Below, piece after piece: positions 20,470 to 32,633 of a stretch of 64,000 nucleotides of DNA. Below the pieces are notes generated by a model. It worked only from the letters and a program-made list of their open reading frames with translations. It did not search any database and was not told the DNA's origin. The position numbers and the translations under genes are program-made. This DNA is from Prorocentrum cordatum (Eukaryota; Sar; Dinophyceae; Prorocentrales; Prorocentraceae): positions 15,001-79,000 of the forward strand of contig CAUYUJ010020255.1 of the NCBI GenBank assembly GCA_963575745.1, given 5' to 3'. Position 1 is the stretch's first letter; every line of letters begins with the position of its first letter.

Positions 20470-21640
20470 AGAAACGCGCTGAATCCCCTGGGGCACGATC
20501 CGCGCTGGGTGTGTGCAGAACTGGGCGGATCCCCCCACGCACACGCACCCGCTGAGGCAACACGTGGAGCGCCCTACTGGTAACGACCTGCGAAGGGGGC
20601 GTGCCAAAATGGGCGCGCGCTGGGGCATGCGAACTTTGCCACTTGGGCCGTAGGAGCCCCCGATGGGGCACGATCTGCGTGACAAGCGTGCCGAAATTGG
20701 CGCGCCGCGGCCTGCAAGCTGGCTCACGGAGGTCAGAAGTGGACCTCCCGATGGGGCACGATCCACGTGATGAGTATGAGGAAATGTGTGCGCCGCGGCA
20801 TGCGAACTGGCCCGCTGAGGATGTCGGTGGAGCCCCCCTATGGGACACGATCGACGTGACGGGTGTTGAGAAATGGACGCGCCGCGGCATGCGAACTTTG
20901 CCACTGACGCCATAAATCGAGCTCCCTACTGGGCACGATCCGTGTCAGGGCCACCATGTAAACTTTGCCACTGGGGCCGTAAGTGGAGCTGCCTGAAGAC
21001 AATATCCACGTGAGGATCTCTGTGCGCCGCGGCATACGAACTGGCCCACAGTGGCCGAAAGTGGAGCTCCCTATGGGGCACGATCCTCGCAACGGGCGCG
21101 AAGAAATGGGCGCGCCACGGCGCGCGAACTTTGCCACTGATGCCGCCTATGGAACTCACCACTGGGCACGATCCGTGTAAAAAGGCCGTGCCACAGATGG
21201 CGCGCCGCAGCACGTATCTTCGCCACTGTGGCCGCAAATGGACCTCCTCATGGGGTACGGTCCGCGTGATGCGGACGGGGAATGCAATTTTGGCCCACTG
21301 AGGACGTAGGTGGAACCCCCCATAGGGCACGATCCACGTAACGGGTGTTAGGATGGGCGCGCCCTGGCGTGCGAACTTTGCCACTTGGGCACGCTCCGTG
21401 TGAAGCCCGTGCCAAAATTGTGGTGCCAAAACATGTGAACTTTGCCACTAAGGTCGTACATTGAACTCTACGGGCGAGATCCGCGTGACGGGTGTGCCAA
21501 AATTGATTGGCGTGCCGCGTCATGCGATCTGGCCCACAATGGTCGCTACTTGAGCTCCCCGTGGGGCATGATCCGCGTGACAGGTGTGCCGACTCGGAGC
21601 GCCGCGGCATGCGAACTTGGGGACGGCATGGAAGCTCTCT
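20470..21640. repeat. Satellite with a unit of about 89 bp
   Basis: About 13 units containing GGGGCACGATCC(A/G)CGTGA, GCGCGCCGCGGCATGCGAAC and TTTGCCACT. CACGATCC landmarks fall near 20495, 20667, 20757, 20846, 20934, 21079 and 21168, consistent with an 89-bp period. Units vary by 10-20%. A stray partial unit lies near 22553. Confidence 0.85.
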
Positions 21641-21854
21641 AAGCCTCCCCCGAACACGCGCGCAGCTCATCAGAAGACGCGAGGGCCTCCGAGAAGCCCC
21701 GCCGCCCTCCGAGGAGGCCCTCCCCCTCTCATTTCCCCCCCCTCGCCCGTCGCCGAGGTGTGCCAGGCGCGGGGCGTGCGGCCCACGCGAGCGCGCCCCT
21801 GTGGGCACGGACGGTGGAGGCCCCCTGTGGGGGGGGGGGGCACGAGCCTATCGT

Positions 21855-21927
21855 AGGGCGTGTGTGTGCGTGTGTGTGTGTGTGTGTAGGTATGTGTGTG
21901 TGTGTGTGCGTGTGTGCGTGGTGTGTG

Positions 21928-21978
<51 letters not shown>

Positions 21979-22025
21979 GCGTGTGCGTGTGCGTGTGCGT
22001 GTGCGTGCGTGTGTGCGTGTGTGCC
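21855..22025. repeat. (GT)n/(GTGC)n microsatellite
   Basis: GTGTGTGC runs of about 170 bp. The Cys/Val and His/Thr open frames here come from the repeat. Confidence 0.95.
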
Positions 22026-22109
22026 GAAGATCGGCACGCGCGGCACGCGCCCACGCCCACCCCCCTTGGGGCCGAGGGTGGAGTTCTCCATGGCAGGGCT
22101 CGGGCCAAG

Positions 22110-22210
22110 AAGTACTTGTCCTTTTCGTTTCGTGTGTTCGTTCTCCCTCGTTCTGTCTTCGCTCTGTGCCTTTGCTGCGGATGGAGCACAAAACGAACAC
22201 GGTCCACATA
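22110..22210. repeat. Hairpin repeat, family K, copy 2
   Basis: CCTTTTCGTTTCGTGTGTTC and GAGCACAAAACGAACACGG form the arms, with the same internal TTCTCCCTCGTTCTG as copies 1 and 3. Confidence 0.6.
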
Positions 22211-22429
22211 CTCGCCAAAGCACCGGCTGGCTCGAGCCCTGCTCTCAATGAGGGGCCGAAGCGTGGGAGGGGCGAACCGGGGCGCTTATGCACGACTTTG
22301 CGAGGGCAGCTCACGCGCCAGTGTCGGTGAAGACGAACCCGTTCTATCATCGAGGATACAAGAACCCCTAACGCTAACAGCATAGTGCAGACGTGGCTTC
22401 ACGTAGGCCCCCGTCTGTGTATCAGGGAG

Positions 22430-23505
22430 CATAGTTCTGGGCGGTTTTTCTTCGATATGCCTGCAGAAGAGACCCCTCTCCCTAATGTTCTTGGGCCTCC
22501 AAACTCAGGTCCCCTCCCAAATGGTTAGGGGTCCTTTCGTCGCCCACCTGCAAGTGGAGCTCCCGATGGGGGCATGAAGCGGGAGGTGAGGGCGTGGATC
22601 GGCTTCGAGCTGCCAACGACGCAGGAAGGCATACGGGCTGGGAAGCACAGGGGGAGAAGGGAGGCAGGAGAGGCAGGACACGCGGCGCTGCGGATTGAAA
22701 ATAAGGGCCGCTGGGAACGCGGACATAAAGGAGCGTGCGCCACTCCGTGCTTGGCGGAGCGGGCACGTCTTTACGTGAAGACCCGTATCTGGCCCGACGG
22801 CCAAACATTCAAACGGTCAATAGCAGCGTGGAGAAGCGACCAGAGGTGGAGACTTGGATTTTGACCGGGCTGTCGACTGTTCCCCTCCGAAATCCCCTCT
22901 CCCCCCCCGCGGCCGTCCTGCCGTTCTTTTTCCCTCCTCCTGCATGCTGGCCAATTCGCTTTGTAGTGCCCCTGCATCGCTGCCACGCTGGAGCGGATTG
23001 TTCCGCCTCGCCGCCGACGGAAAAACATCCCCTCCCAAACCCGCTTGCTCCCCCTATTCCCCTCCCCCTCTCTCATGTTCGCCCGGCTGGGCCTCCTCTC
23101 CGGTGAGGCCGCGGCAGATCTCAGAACAGCAGGCTTGCCTGCCAGCGCGCTCCTACGATGCTCCTATCGCGAATCCAGGACGACTACTTCGGTGCAAGCG
23201 ATGCCAGAAGCGGGTGCAACAGGGATGCGTTCACTCGACACGAGCGGAGGCTTCCAGAAACGGAGCAACAGGGAAGTCCAGACCACGAAGAGGGATGAGC
23301 ATGACATGCCAATGCCTGCTCTGGGACTCAGGCGTTTGGGGTTACTAAGGAGGGGAGCTTTCAAACACAATTTGGCCGATGTATATGTGAAGCTATGATT
23401 GACGAACGCGCAAAACAGTGCGACAAACAGAGAGGTATAGAGAGAGAGATAACCAAATTGTGAGAGAGTGAGGAGTACATAGAGATGCATCAGCACACAC
23501 ATGCA
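22430..23505. other. No gene seen
   Basis: Mixed sequence without repeats of note. The ATPase C-terminal exon (TM8) could lie here or further left on the minus strand, but I found no M..SS-type helix. Confidence 0.3.
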
Positions 23506-23509
23506 TACA

Positions 23510-23634
23510 TGGACATGCATATACATATATAAAAGTATACAGTTATATATATATATATATGCACGTATACGCCCGCATCCATACACATATATATGTATAT
23601 ATACATATATGTATATATATATATATATGTATCT

Positions 23635-23679
<45 letters not shown>

Positions 23680-23760
23680 AAAAGAGAAACATGTAAGCAC
23701 ATATAAGCATACACCTATATATATGCACATATGTATACACATATGTAATAGTGAAGGCGA
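23510..23760. repeat. (AT)n/(TACA)n microsatellite
   Basis: AT-rich run of TATATA and TACATA words, a sharp contrast with the GC-rich surroundings. It starts about 130 bp beyond the last recognisable ATPase exon. Confidence 0.95.
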
Positions 23761-23889
23761 GACAACAGACAACACAAGACAAGTATAACACTGGCTTGTC
23801 GTCTTGCTTTCGTATCCTCCCTGCAAACTTACAAACCCCAGAGCTGCTGGACGCCTGCTCCCCCCCTGCCGAACCCACCCCTTGTCAGC

Positions 23890-24129
23890 CCCCAGGCCTG
23901 CGACGAGGGGCGGTATGTGGGCCGTCGGGTAGAAGATCCCAGCCGCCAGGGGGAGGCAGACGAAGTTGAAGCAGAAGGCCCAGAAGAAGTTTACCAGGAT
24001 CGTCCTGAAAGTGGCCCTGCTGAGCGCCAGGAACGCCGCGACTTCGTCGATCTCGTCGCGCACGAGCGCCACGTCCGCCGCATCCACCGCCACGTCGGCT
24101 CCCACGCCGAGCGCCACGCCGACGTCTGC
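23890..24129 (-). CDS. ATP7: ATPase exon 9: end of P-domain and TM7 (residues 1044-1123)
   Basis: Begins [20 protein letters not shown] and continues [17 protein letters not shown] into TM7 ([16 protein letters not shown]). The copper-pump YN of TM7 is FN here. PPLVAGLG is where the TM8 exon should join. The 3' end is set only by the loss of similarity; GGG|GCTGAC (GC) is one possible donor. No TM8 exon was found. Confidence 0.85.
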
Positions 24130-25705
24130 CTCGGGCCCGGCCCCGGAGCCCGGACGTCGGGGACGTGCCGGTCGCGAGCACAAACCACATCCTTATCCGC
24201 GCCCTCGCAATCTGGATTCCGGGGCGCGATCCCGCGGACACGCGGTCGCGCAGACACGTTCCGCGCGGGGTATCCGCGACAAAAGCGCCGCGTATCCGCG
24301 GGGTCGCGGCCCGGGGGCGCCCGAGAGGCCGCGGGTACGATATGTTTGTTCGTCCACGAACTGGGCCGAGGAAGGCCCGCCCCTGGGCGCTTCCAGCCAG
24401 AGGAGGAGGAGGAGGAGGGAGGAGGAGGAGGAGGAGGAGGGAGGAGGAGGAGGAGGAGGGAGGAGGAGGGAGGAGAGGAGGGAGGAGGAGGAGGGAGGAG
24501 GGAGGAGGGAGGAGGCGGAGGGAGGAGGCAGGAGGGGGAGGGAGGAGGAGGGGGGGGGGAGGAGGAGCAGGAGGAGGAGGAGGCGGAGGAGGCGGAGGAG
24601 GCGGAGGAGGAGGGGGAGGATACAGGAGGAGGAAGGAGGATGAGGAGGAGGAAGGAGGAGGAGGAGGAGGAGGAGCCTCCTTTGGTGAGGGTCCCGGCCC
24701 CAGGAGTTCCGAGCGTGGGCGCGGGGTCTCCGAGCCCCAGCGAGGGGCCGAGGCCTTCCTCTCTGGAGCGAGCGCTTCTGGGAGCCCCCTGTGGGGGAGG
24801 GGCCCCCAGGGGTTGGGGAGTCCCGCTCTTCCTTGATGGGCCTTCCCACTGTGCCGCGGGTCTGAATGGGAATTGAATATGAATGTGATTGGGGCCGTCT
24901 GGGTATGAGTGGGTCTTGCAAGTGTGCCTCAGCATGCGTGGCTGGTACGTATGATTCTGAGTATGGATGGGTTCGATAACGCACGAGCCTGAGTAGGTAC
25001 GCCGATTTTACCGTAGCACCCCACAGTTGCCGATAAGAGTGAGGGGGCGGCGGGGACGTCTGCAGTCTGCGAGGCTCTGAAGAAACCCGCCGCACGCGCT
25101 GAACATTTACAAATCATACAATGACCCGCCGCAAACGCCAGTCTTTCGTTAACGCAATGCGGGTGGGTCGCGGAATGGGTCGCGGGTGGGTCGCAGGTGG
25201 ATCGCGGGTGGGTCGTGCGCAGGTGGATCGCGGGTGGGTCGTGGGTGCGTCGCGGGTGGGTCGCGGGTGGGTCGCGGGCGGGTTGCGGGCGGGACGCGGG
25301 TGGGTCGCGGGTGGGTCGCGGGTGCGTCGCGGGCCGGGTCGCGGGTGGGTCGCGGGTGGGTCGCGGGTGGGTCGCGGGCGGGTTGCGGGCGGGCCGCGGG
25401 TGGGTCGCGGGTGGGTCGCGGGTGGGTCGCGAGTGGGTCGCGGGTGGGTCGAGGGTGGGTCGTTGGGTGGGTCGCGCGCGGGGTCGTTGGGTGGGTCGCG
25501 GGTGGGTCGCGGGTGGGTCGCGGGGGGGACGACGCCAAACAACAACAACAACAGCAACAACAACAACAACAACAACAACAACAAAACCAGCAACAACAAC
25601 CAACCAACAACCAACAACAACAACCACAACAACAACAGCAGCAACACCAACAACACCAACGACAACGACCACGACACCGACACCACCACCACCACCACCG
25701 CCACC

Positions 25706-25736
<31 letters not shown>

Positions 25737-28724
25737 CCAACAACAACACCAATAGCACCACCAACACCACCAATACCACCACCAGCAACAAACACAACAA
25801 CACCACCAACAATAACAACACCAACAACACCAGCAACACACACACACCAACACCAAGAGCACCACCACCAACACCAGCAACGCCACCAACACCACCAAGA
25901 ACACCACCAACACCAACACCACCACCAACACCAACAGCACCAACAACACCAACACCATAAGCAACATCAACAACAACACCCCCATCAACAGCACCAGCAA
26001 CACCAACAACAACACCAACAACACCACCACCAACACCATCAACACCAATAACACACAACAACACAACAGCAACAGCAAAACCAGCACCAACACCAACAAC
26101 ACCACCACCAACAACAGCAGCACCACCACCACCAACAACAACAACACTAACACCAACACCACCACCTACACCAACATCACCAACAACACCAACAACCTCA
26201 ACAACAGCACCCCCATCAACAACGCCAACAACACCAACAACACCACCGACAACACACCACCACCACTAACACCACCAACATCAACAACACCACCAATAAT
26301 AACAACAACAACAACACAACCAACCCGCATAGCGGAATCCACTTCAGCCACGCACCCAGGGACAGTGAATGACCGTCTGGCCCCCTCACTCTGATACATG
26401 TCTGCGTTTATGCCAATATCAGAATGGGGTGGTCCAAGCAAGAGTGGGACTGAACACTGCAAATTCTGGACGTCGGCGAATCTACATATTAGTGGATTTG
26501 AGTTTGCGTGGCTACGTCTGAGTAGGATCGGCTAAGTATGTGGCTGCGTATGGAAGTATGAATGAATCTGGGTGGACATGGACGAGTCTGAGTATGAGCG
26601 GCTCGGTATGGGTGAGCCTGAATATGAGCGGGGCTGAGCATGAGTGAGGCTGAGCATGAGTGATTGTGGGGCTGCATGGGTCAAAGTATGTGCGCAGGTC
26701 TGACCATGAACGGTATGAGCATGGGTGGCTATGTGTGCGGATGGCCATGGTTACGAATGACTATGGGCCTGCGTGGGTCTGGATACGTGAGAATGACTCT
26801 GGCTGCGAGTGCGCCTGATCATGAGTGAGGGCATCCGATCGGCGCATGGCATTATTCGACCTTCAAGGCTTGGACGCACGGATGCACGAGTGAGTCCCGC
26901 TGGCCCATGCCGTCGTCCACCTTGGCCCTCTTCGCGGCGAGGGTTGCCGCCGCGTGCGCCTCCGTGAAGCGCCTGGCCGCGACGCGGGCCCCCTCGTCGT
27001 CGTCGCTGGGGACTTGCTGGCCAAGTGACTGGAAGCGCGCTCAACTAGAAGCCGCCGTCTCCCACGCCGTGGACGCGAGCGCCCGTGCAATCGCTGGGCG
27101 CGGGGCAGTCGGCTCCACCTGCGGGGCGCGGGGGCGCTGCGTCTTGGCATCCGAAACCTCCAGGGGGGGGGGCGGTCCCTGGCCTGGAGGGGGAGCTGGC
27201 CGTTCTCAATGGCCTCCGCCCCGTCCAGACCCCCATCGCGGAGGTGGTCCTCGAGCTTTTAGACGGCGCTCTCCAGGACTGGGATTACCTCCGCCTCCTT
27301 GCCCCCTGGATCATCTGCTTGCCGAGGTTGACCAGGAGGGCCCTCGCCGCGGCGAGGTCCTTGTCGCGCTTGACCAACTGCTCCTGCTGGGGGGCGAGCT
27401 TGACCTCAAGTCGCTCGATGTCGGCCTCGGTGGTGTAGATGTCGCGGTCGGCCGTAGCCGCGAGCCCCTCGACGCGCTTGATGTCGCGGTTGCAGGCCGC
27501 GTAGCGCTTGCCGGTGGGCAAGTTCTCCTGTCGTATCGCCTTGAGGCTGTCGAGCTCGGCCTTCCAGCGCACCGCGTTCTCCTTCTCCGCATCGCCCATG
27601 TGCTCCCCCGCCTGGACGAGGGCCGCGAGGCGCCTGATGCGGGCGATGACCTCCGCCGCGTCGCCCTGCGCCGTGGCCTGGGGGAAACCTCCGCCGCTGC
27701 AGCGTCGGCCTCTCCACCGCGAGCCTTAGCCTGACGGCGAGCCTGCTCGAGCTCCTTGGCATGCTTGGCCTGCATCTCGCGGGTCTTTTTCTCCATGGGC
27801 TGGTACTGCCAGGGCGCGAAGACGCCTTTCGCCTCGCCCTTGCTTGGGCCGCTGCCGCGGGTGGAGGGCTCCTTGCCGCTGACGACCGCCTCGCCGAACG
27901 CCACGCCCTTGTGCATCTTGCAGTCGCCGCAGATGAGAGGCTCCACCCACTGTTGCGCAACCGCTGACGCTTGTTGGTGCGGCAGGACTTGCAGAGCCAC
28001 GGCGCGCGCTCGGTCGCAGCGCGCGGGGGCGGCATTTGCCCACCTCCCCCACCAGGGGCAGCCCTGCGCGCCAGCGCCGTGGCACTGCAAGAGAAACAGT
28101 GAGGCGTCCCCGACAAGGGGTATGAAGCACTGGAAGCCGGCCGCGGTTTAGCGGTATCCACTTGACCCTCCAGAGGGGTCTTGCGTCTTGAGCCAAAACG
28201 GCTACGGAAGGGGGCGCGGAGGAGGAGGAGGAGGAGGAGGAGGAGGACGAGGAGGAGGAAGAGGAGGAGGAGGAGAAGGAGGAGGAGGAGGAGGAGCAGG
28301 AGGAAGAGCAGGAGGAGGAAGAGGAAGAGGAGTCTCGTCAGGAACGCCCCGCGGGCGGCCGAGACTCTCCGGCTGCTCGAGCCCGTCGCGCCAGCCCGGG
28401 CCCCCACGGCGAGGGCGTAGGCCCGGCAGGCGGGGCGTCGGCAGCCAAGGGATGGCACCCGGGAGGACGCACGGGTCTCTTCTAGGGGGCAAGCGAGGCT
28501 ACCTCGTTTTTGAGCAGGCTCGCTTCCAAGAGCTACCAGGCGATGCCAAACTGCGGCCCGCAGTGGTCCAGCCGCTCGACGGGGAGACGCGTGGCATGAC
28601 TTGGTTTTGCCTGGAAGCGAAAAGCGGGGTAGGTCATGCACGCTCTGGTCTTCCCTGGGGAGACCTTGTCACACCATGACGCGGGCGTCCTGCGCGGAGC
28701 AACGTGCCCACTTGCTGCGCACGG

Positions 28725-28763
<39 letters not shown>

Positions 28764-28842
28764 ATGTGTATGTGTGTGTGTGTGTATGTGTATGTGTGTG
28801 TATGTGTGTGTGTGTGTGTGCGTGTGCGTGTGCGTGTGTGTG

Positions 28843-28874
<32 letters not shown>

Positions 28875-31450
28875 CGTGTGTGCGTGTGCGTGTGTGTGTG
28901 CGTGTGCGTGTGCGTGTGCGTGTGTGCGTGTGTGCGCCCAACTTGCGCGCCCATGTGGGCGACGACCAGAAGCGGGCCTCATGCGAGACGGCACGTCGAC
29001 CCCACGTGGTGGCTTACGCGGGCCGCCGGCGCGGCAGACCACACCGGAGACGAGGACGCCTGCGCGCGACCTTGCGCGGGGCAGCGGGTGCTCCGAACAC
29101 GAAGACTGGCGGCGCGCACAAATGAAGGGGCCCCAGGACACACAAATACATACGCACAAATAAAAATGTTCCCCATATTTTCCCATCTTTTCTGGGTTTC
29201 TGTCTTCCCCCCCACTTCCCATATTTTCCCATATTTTTTGGGGAATCGAGGACTAATTGTGTCTGTGTGTTTTTTCCTCTCCTGAACAAAGGGGGGCCCT
29301 CGTCTTGATGCCGACACCTTCCACCGAGGAAGAGACGGCAACGCCCTCCATCCTCGAAGGTGGGGCCCCTTCTGGAACGCCTCCTGTGGTGAGGGGGCGC
29401 CGGCCACACGATGCGATCGAAAAAATTCGAGCATCCTGGCAGCGCGCACCGGGGAACGGAGGGAGGGGGGACGGTTTCTCGGAAAGAGTCTGCTCTTAGA
29501 AGGCGCCGGCCTTCCGCACCTCCTGAGGAGCCTGCCGACCTGTTCAAGGTCGATGCCAAGGGCACATCTGGCAGGAAGACAAAACTGTCAACCCACAAGG
29601 CTACCGACGCTGGTGTCAATCCAACCCTTCGTGGGTCGCACGCAATTTCGAACCCGTGCCTCCGTGCCACAAGGGCTATATGCCCCTGGGCATACATTCT
29701 GAAAACCATGCTGATGAGCATCGCACAAGAGTGCACTGCCTATCCACCTGCATCGATCCTTGCAAAGCCGACTCTTGGCCCAAGCCTGTTGGATACGCAC
29801 TTCAGTATGGGAGATGCGGACAGCTAAGGAGTTCACACTAATCATACCATTTGGGTTGCTGAAACAACATATCTTACATTTTATGAACGATGGAGGCCGT
29901 CACGCGCGGGAGATGGTGCGCCAGCGACGGGCTGGACTAGTTGGGTGGCTGGACGCTAAAGGGCTCCGTCCTATGAATCATAGTCATAGCCAGGAGGTGA
30001 ATTCTGGCAGTGCGATATCCCGGGTCCATATGAATGCTGCATCCTCTGAGCAAGGATCGCACCCGGAAGTGGATTTCTGGCACCACGATGCGCTCGCTAA
30101 TTTAAGGTTGCACCCTGTCAATCAGAACCTGGATTCAAAACTAAATTCTGGAACCTTGTCCTGCCCCGGGAAACATTCTGCGTCCTGTGAGCAAGAATCG
30201 TAGAAGGGAGAAATTATTCTGGCAGCGCGACGGAAGACTGGCACCTACCTGTCACTTGAGTTTTGCATCCCGTGGCTCAGACCTGTATTTCGTAGTGTAA
30301 TGGATGCGCGATGTCATATGGGCTCTGCAGGGCTTAATCCTGTGACCCAGCCGAACCCAGGAGCTGAGTTCTGGCAACAATCACCAGGCGCTGGATAATT
30401 GCGCTCTGGAGCACTTTGGAAAATCAGTGAGGGGCCCTGCCCGCTGCCTGAGCCAGGGCCAAAGAATCGTTCATGCCGTCGCCGCAGAAGCACACCTTCA
30501 ACGGCCGCCTCCCCGGCTTGGCTGGCTTCTGCAGCTTCGCGACCAACTCGCTCTTCGTCGCCGGCATGGCCTCGCTGGGTGATCCCGGGGCCTACCCCCT
30601 CCCAGTCCGCCCCGTTTCTGGACAGACCCCTCCTCCTAGGCGAACTCCTCGCGCAACGTCGCCCCATGCAGCGCCTGCCAGTGGCTCTCTGGGCGGCCCT
30701 TGGCGTAGAGTAGTTCCCCAAGCGTGTCTCTCTCTCTCTCTCTCTCTTACTCTCTCATCATTTTTTTGTTTTTTCTTTTATCTCTCTCTCTCTCTCTCTA
30801 TATATGTATACTACTTGCAAGCTCCCACTGAAGATCCCGCTCTCCATGTTACGTACCAACTTCGGCCCCTGGCTGGTGCTTGCAAACTCCCATTTGAGGA
30901 TCCCGCTCTCCATGTTACCAGCTTCGGCCCCTGGCTGGCCTGCGAAACTTAATTTTCGGCCCCAGGGCAAAAGATGTGGACGTTCAAAGACAATCATAAC
31001 ACATTGAACGCATTTTGGTACCCAAGAACGCCTCCAAAGAACCCTGGGTTCCGCATCGCTTGCCCATGTTGATCCCAAGAAGCCCTCAAGACGGCCTCAG
31101 AAGCCTCCACGGGCTTTCAAAGACAGCACGGGAAGCCTTCAAGAAACCTTCAATCAACTTGGAAGAACGGCCAACGACGTTTCCGAGGGCTCCCCAGACG
31201 TTCGAAAAAGACTCCAAGCGCCCCCCCCCCACCCCCCTAACACAGCCTGAGGCCCATGAGCCGTCTGGATACACCGAGTAAGCCCACGAAGCCTCCCATT
31301 AGGCAACGCAAACGCTGCGCAGAGGCCCCCTAGGAGGAGACTCTATCTCTGGAGAGCGCTCATGCGGACAAGGATGGAGGGGGGTTGAAAGTGGAGGGAG
31401 GAAAGAGGATGGGGAGATGATGGTGATGATGGTGATGGTGATGGTGATGG

Positions 31451-31506
<56 letters not shown>

Positions 31507-32593
31507 GTAATGGTGATGGTGGTGGTAATGATAATGCAAACGGGGGTACTGCTGATGCTGATAACGATGATGCTGATAATGATGATGATGTTGATGATGT
31601 TGTTCCGGCTGCTGCTGATGACTGTGCTGAGGATGAACATGATGATGATGGTGATGGTGGTGACGCTGACGATGACGACGATGATGATGACAATAATGAT
31701 GTGGATGCTGCTGATGATGATGCTGGTGATGCTTATGATGATGACGACTGGTGATGCTGCTGCTGATGATGACAAGCAAACGAATGCTAATGATGCTGCT
31801 GATGGTGATGATGATGCTGCTCATTCTGATTCTGATGATGATGAGGATTATGATGATGCTGATGCTGATGCTGCTGCTGCTGATGATGATGATGCTGATG
31901 GTTGTGATGATGATGAGGAGGAGGAGGAGGCGGATGAGGATAGCAGGAGAGGACTGCAAGGAGGGGCCCCAGGAGGCTGGCGAGAGTCTCCAAAAGGCTG
32001 CCACCCTCGGGGCGAGCTCGTAGCAAAGGTGCCTCGTTGTGCCCGTCTTGGCGCCTTTTTGGTTCACATGCTCCTACAACTTCTGCTCCCCTTGATTGGA
32101 CGCCCGAATTATCCAGGACAACTGCGGTCCGGGGTAACTCTGGTTTGGGCCCCCGAGGCGCGAATCTGAAGCTATCCCTGACTGCCCCCAACCTTGATGA
32201 TTCGGGAGGGTTGAACGCCCGAATTATTCAGGACAACTGCGGTCCGGGGCAATTCCAGTTTGGGCCCCCGAGGCGCGAATCTGTAGCTATCCCTGACTGC
32301 CTCCAGCCCTCATGATTCGGGAGGGTTGGACGCACGAGTTATCCAGGGCAACTGCGGTCTGGGGTAACTCTGGCTTTGGCCCCCGAGGCGCGAATCTGCA
32401 GCTATCCCTGACCGCCCCCAGCCACTGATGATAATCCGGGGCTCTGACTTGATACCTTCCCCATGCTCGATCATAAAGGGCCAAACCAGATCACACCAAA
32501 CCATACCGGGCTATATTAGACCGTGACAAGCCAGATCAGGCCACACAGCGTCTGATCATGCCATGCTAGACCATTCATGGGCAGAGCGTGCAA

Positions 32594-32633
<40 letters not shown>

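Larger units (their letters stand above)
24130..30447 (-). other. ATPase intron 8 (about 6.3 kb)
   Basis: The edges share AGGCAG; GC-AG fits. It holds microsatellites, a GGTGGGTCGCG minisatellite, a CAA/CAC region and a retroelement N-terminal remnant, listed separately. The intervals 24676-25149 and 26841-26867 show nothing else. Confidence 0.7.

Noticed and set aside
25114-26165. Several 250-340-codon frames on both strands
   Set aside because: They are CAA/CAC and GGTGGGTCGCG arrays read in different frames.
29600-29760. tRNA-like or SINE head (GGGTTCGAAATT on the minus strand)
   Set aside because: A B-box-like word is present, but no A box at proper spacing and no cloverleaf could be drawn.
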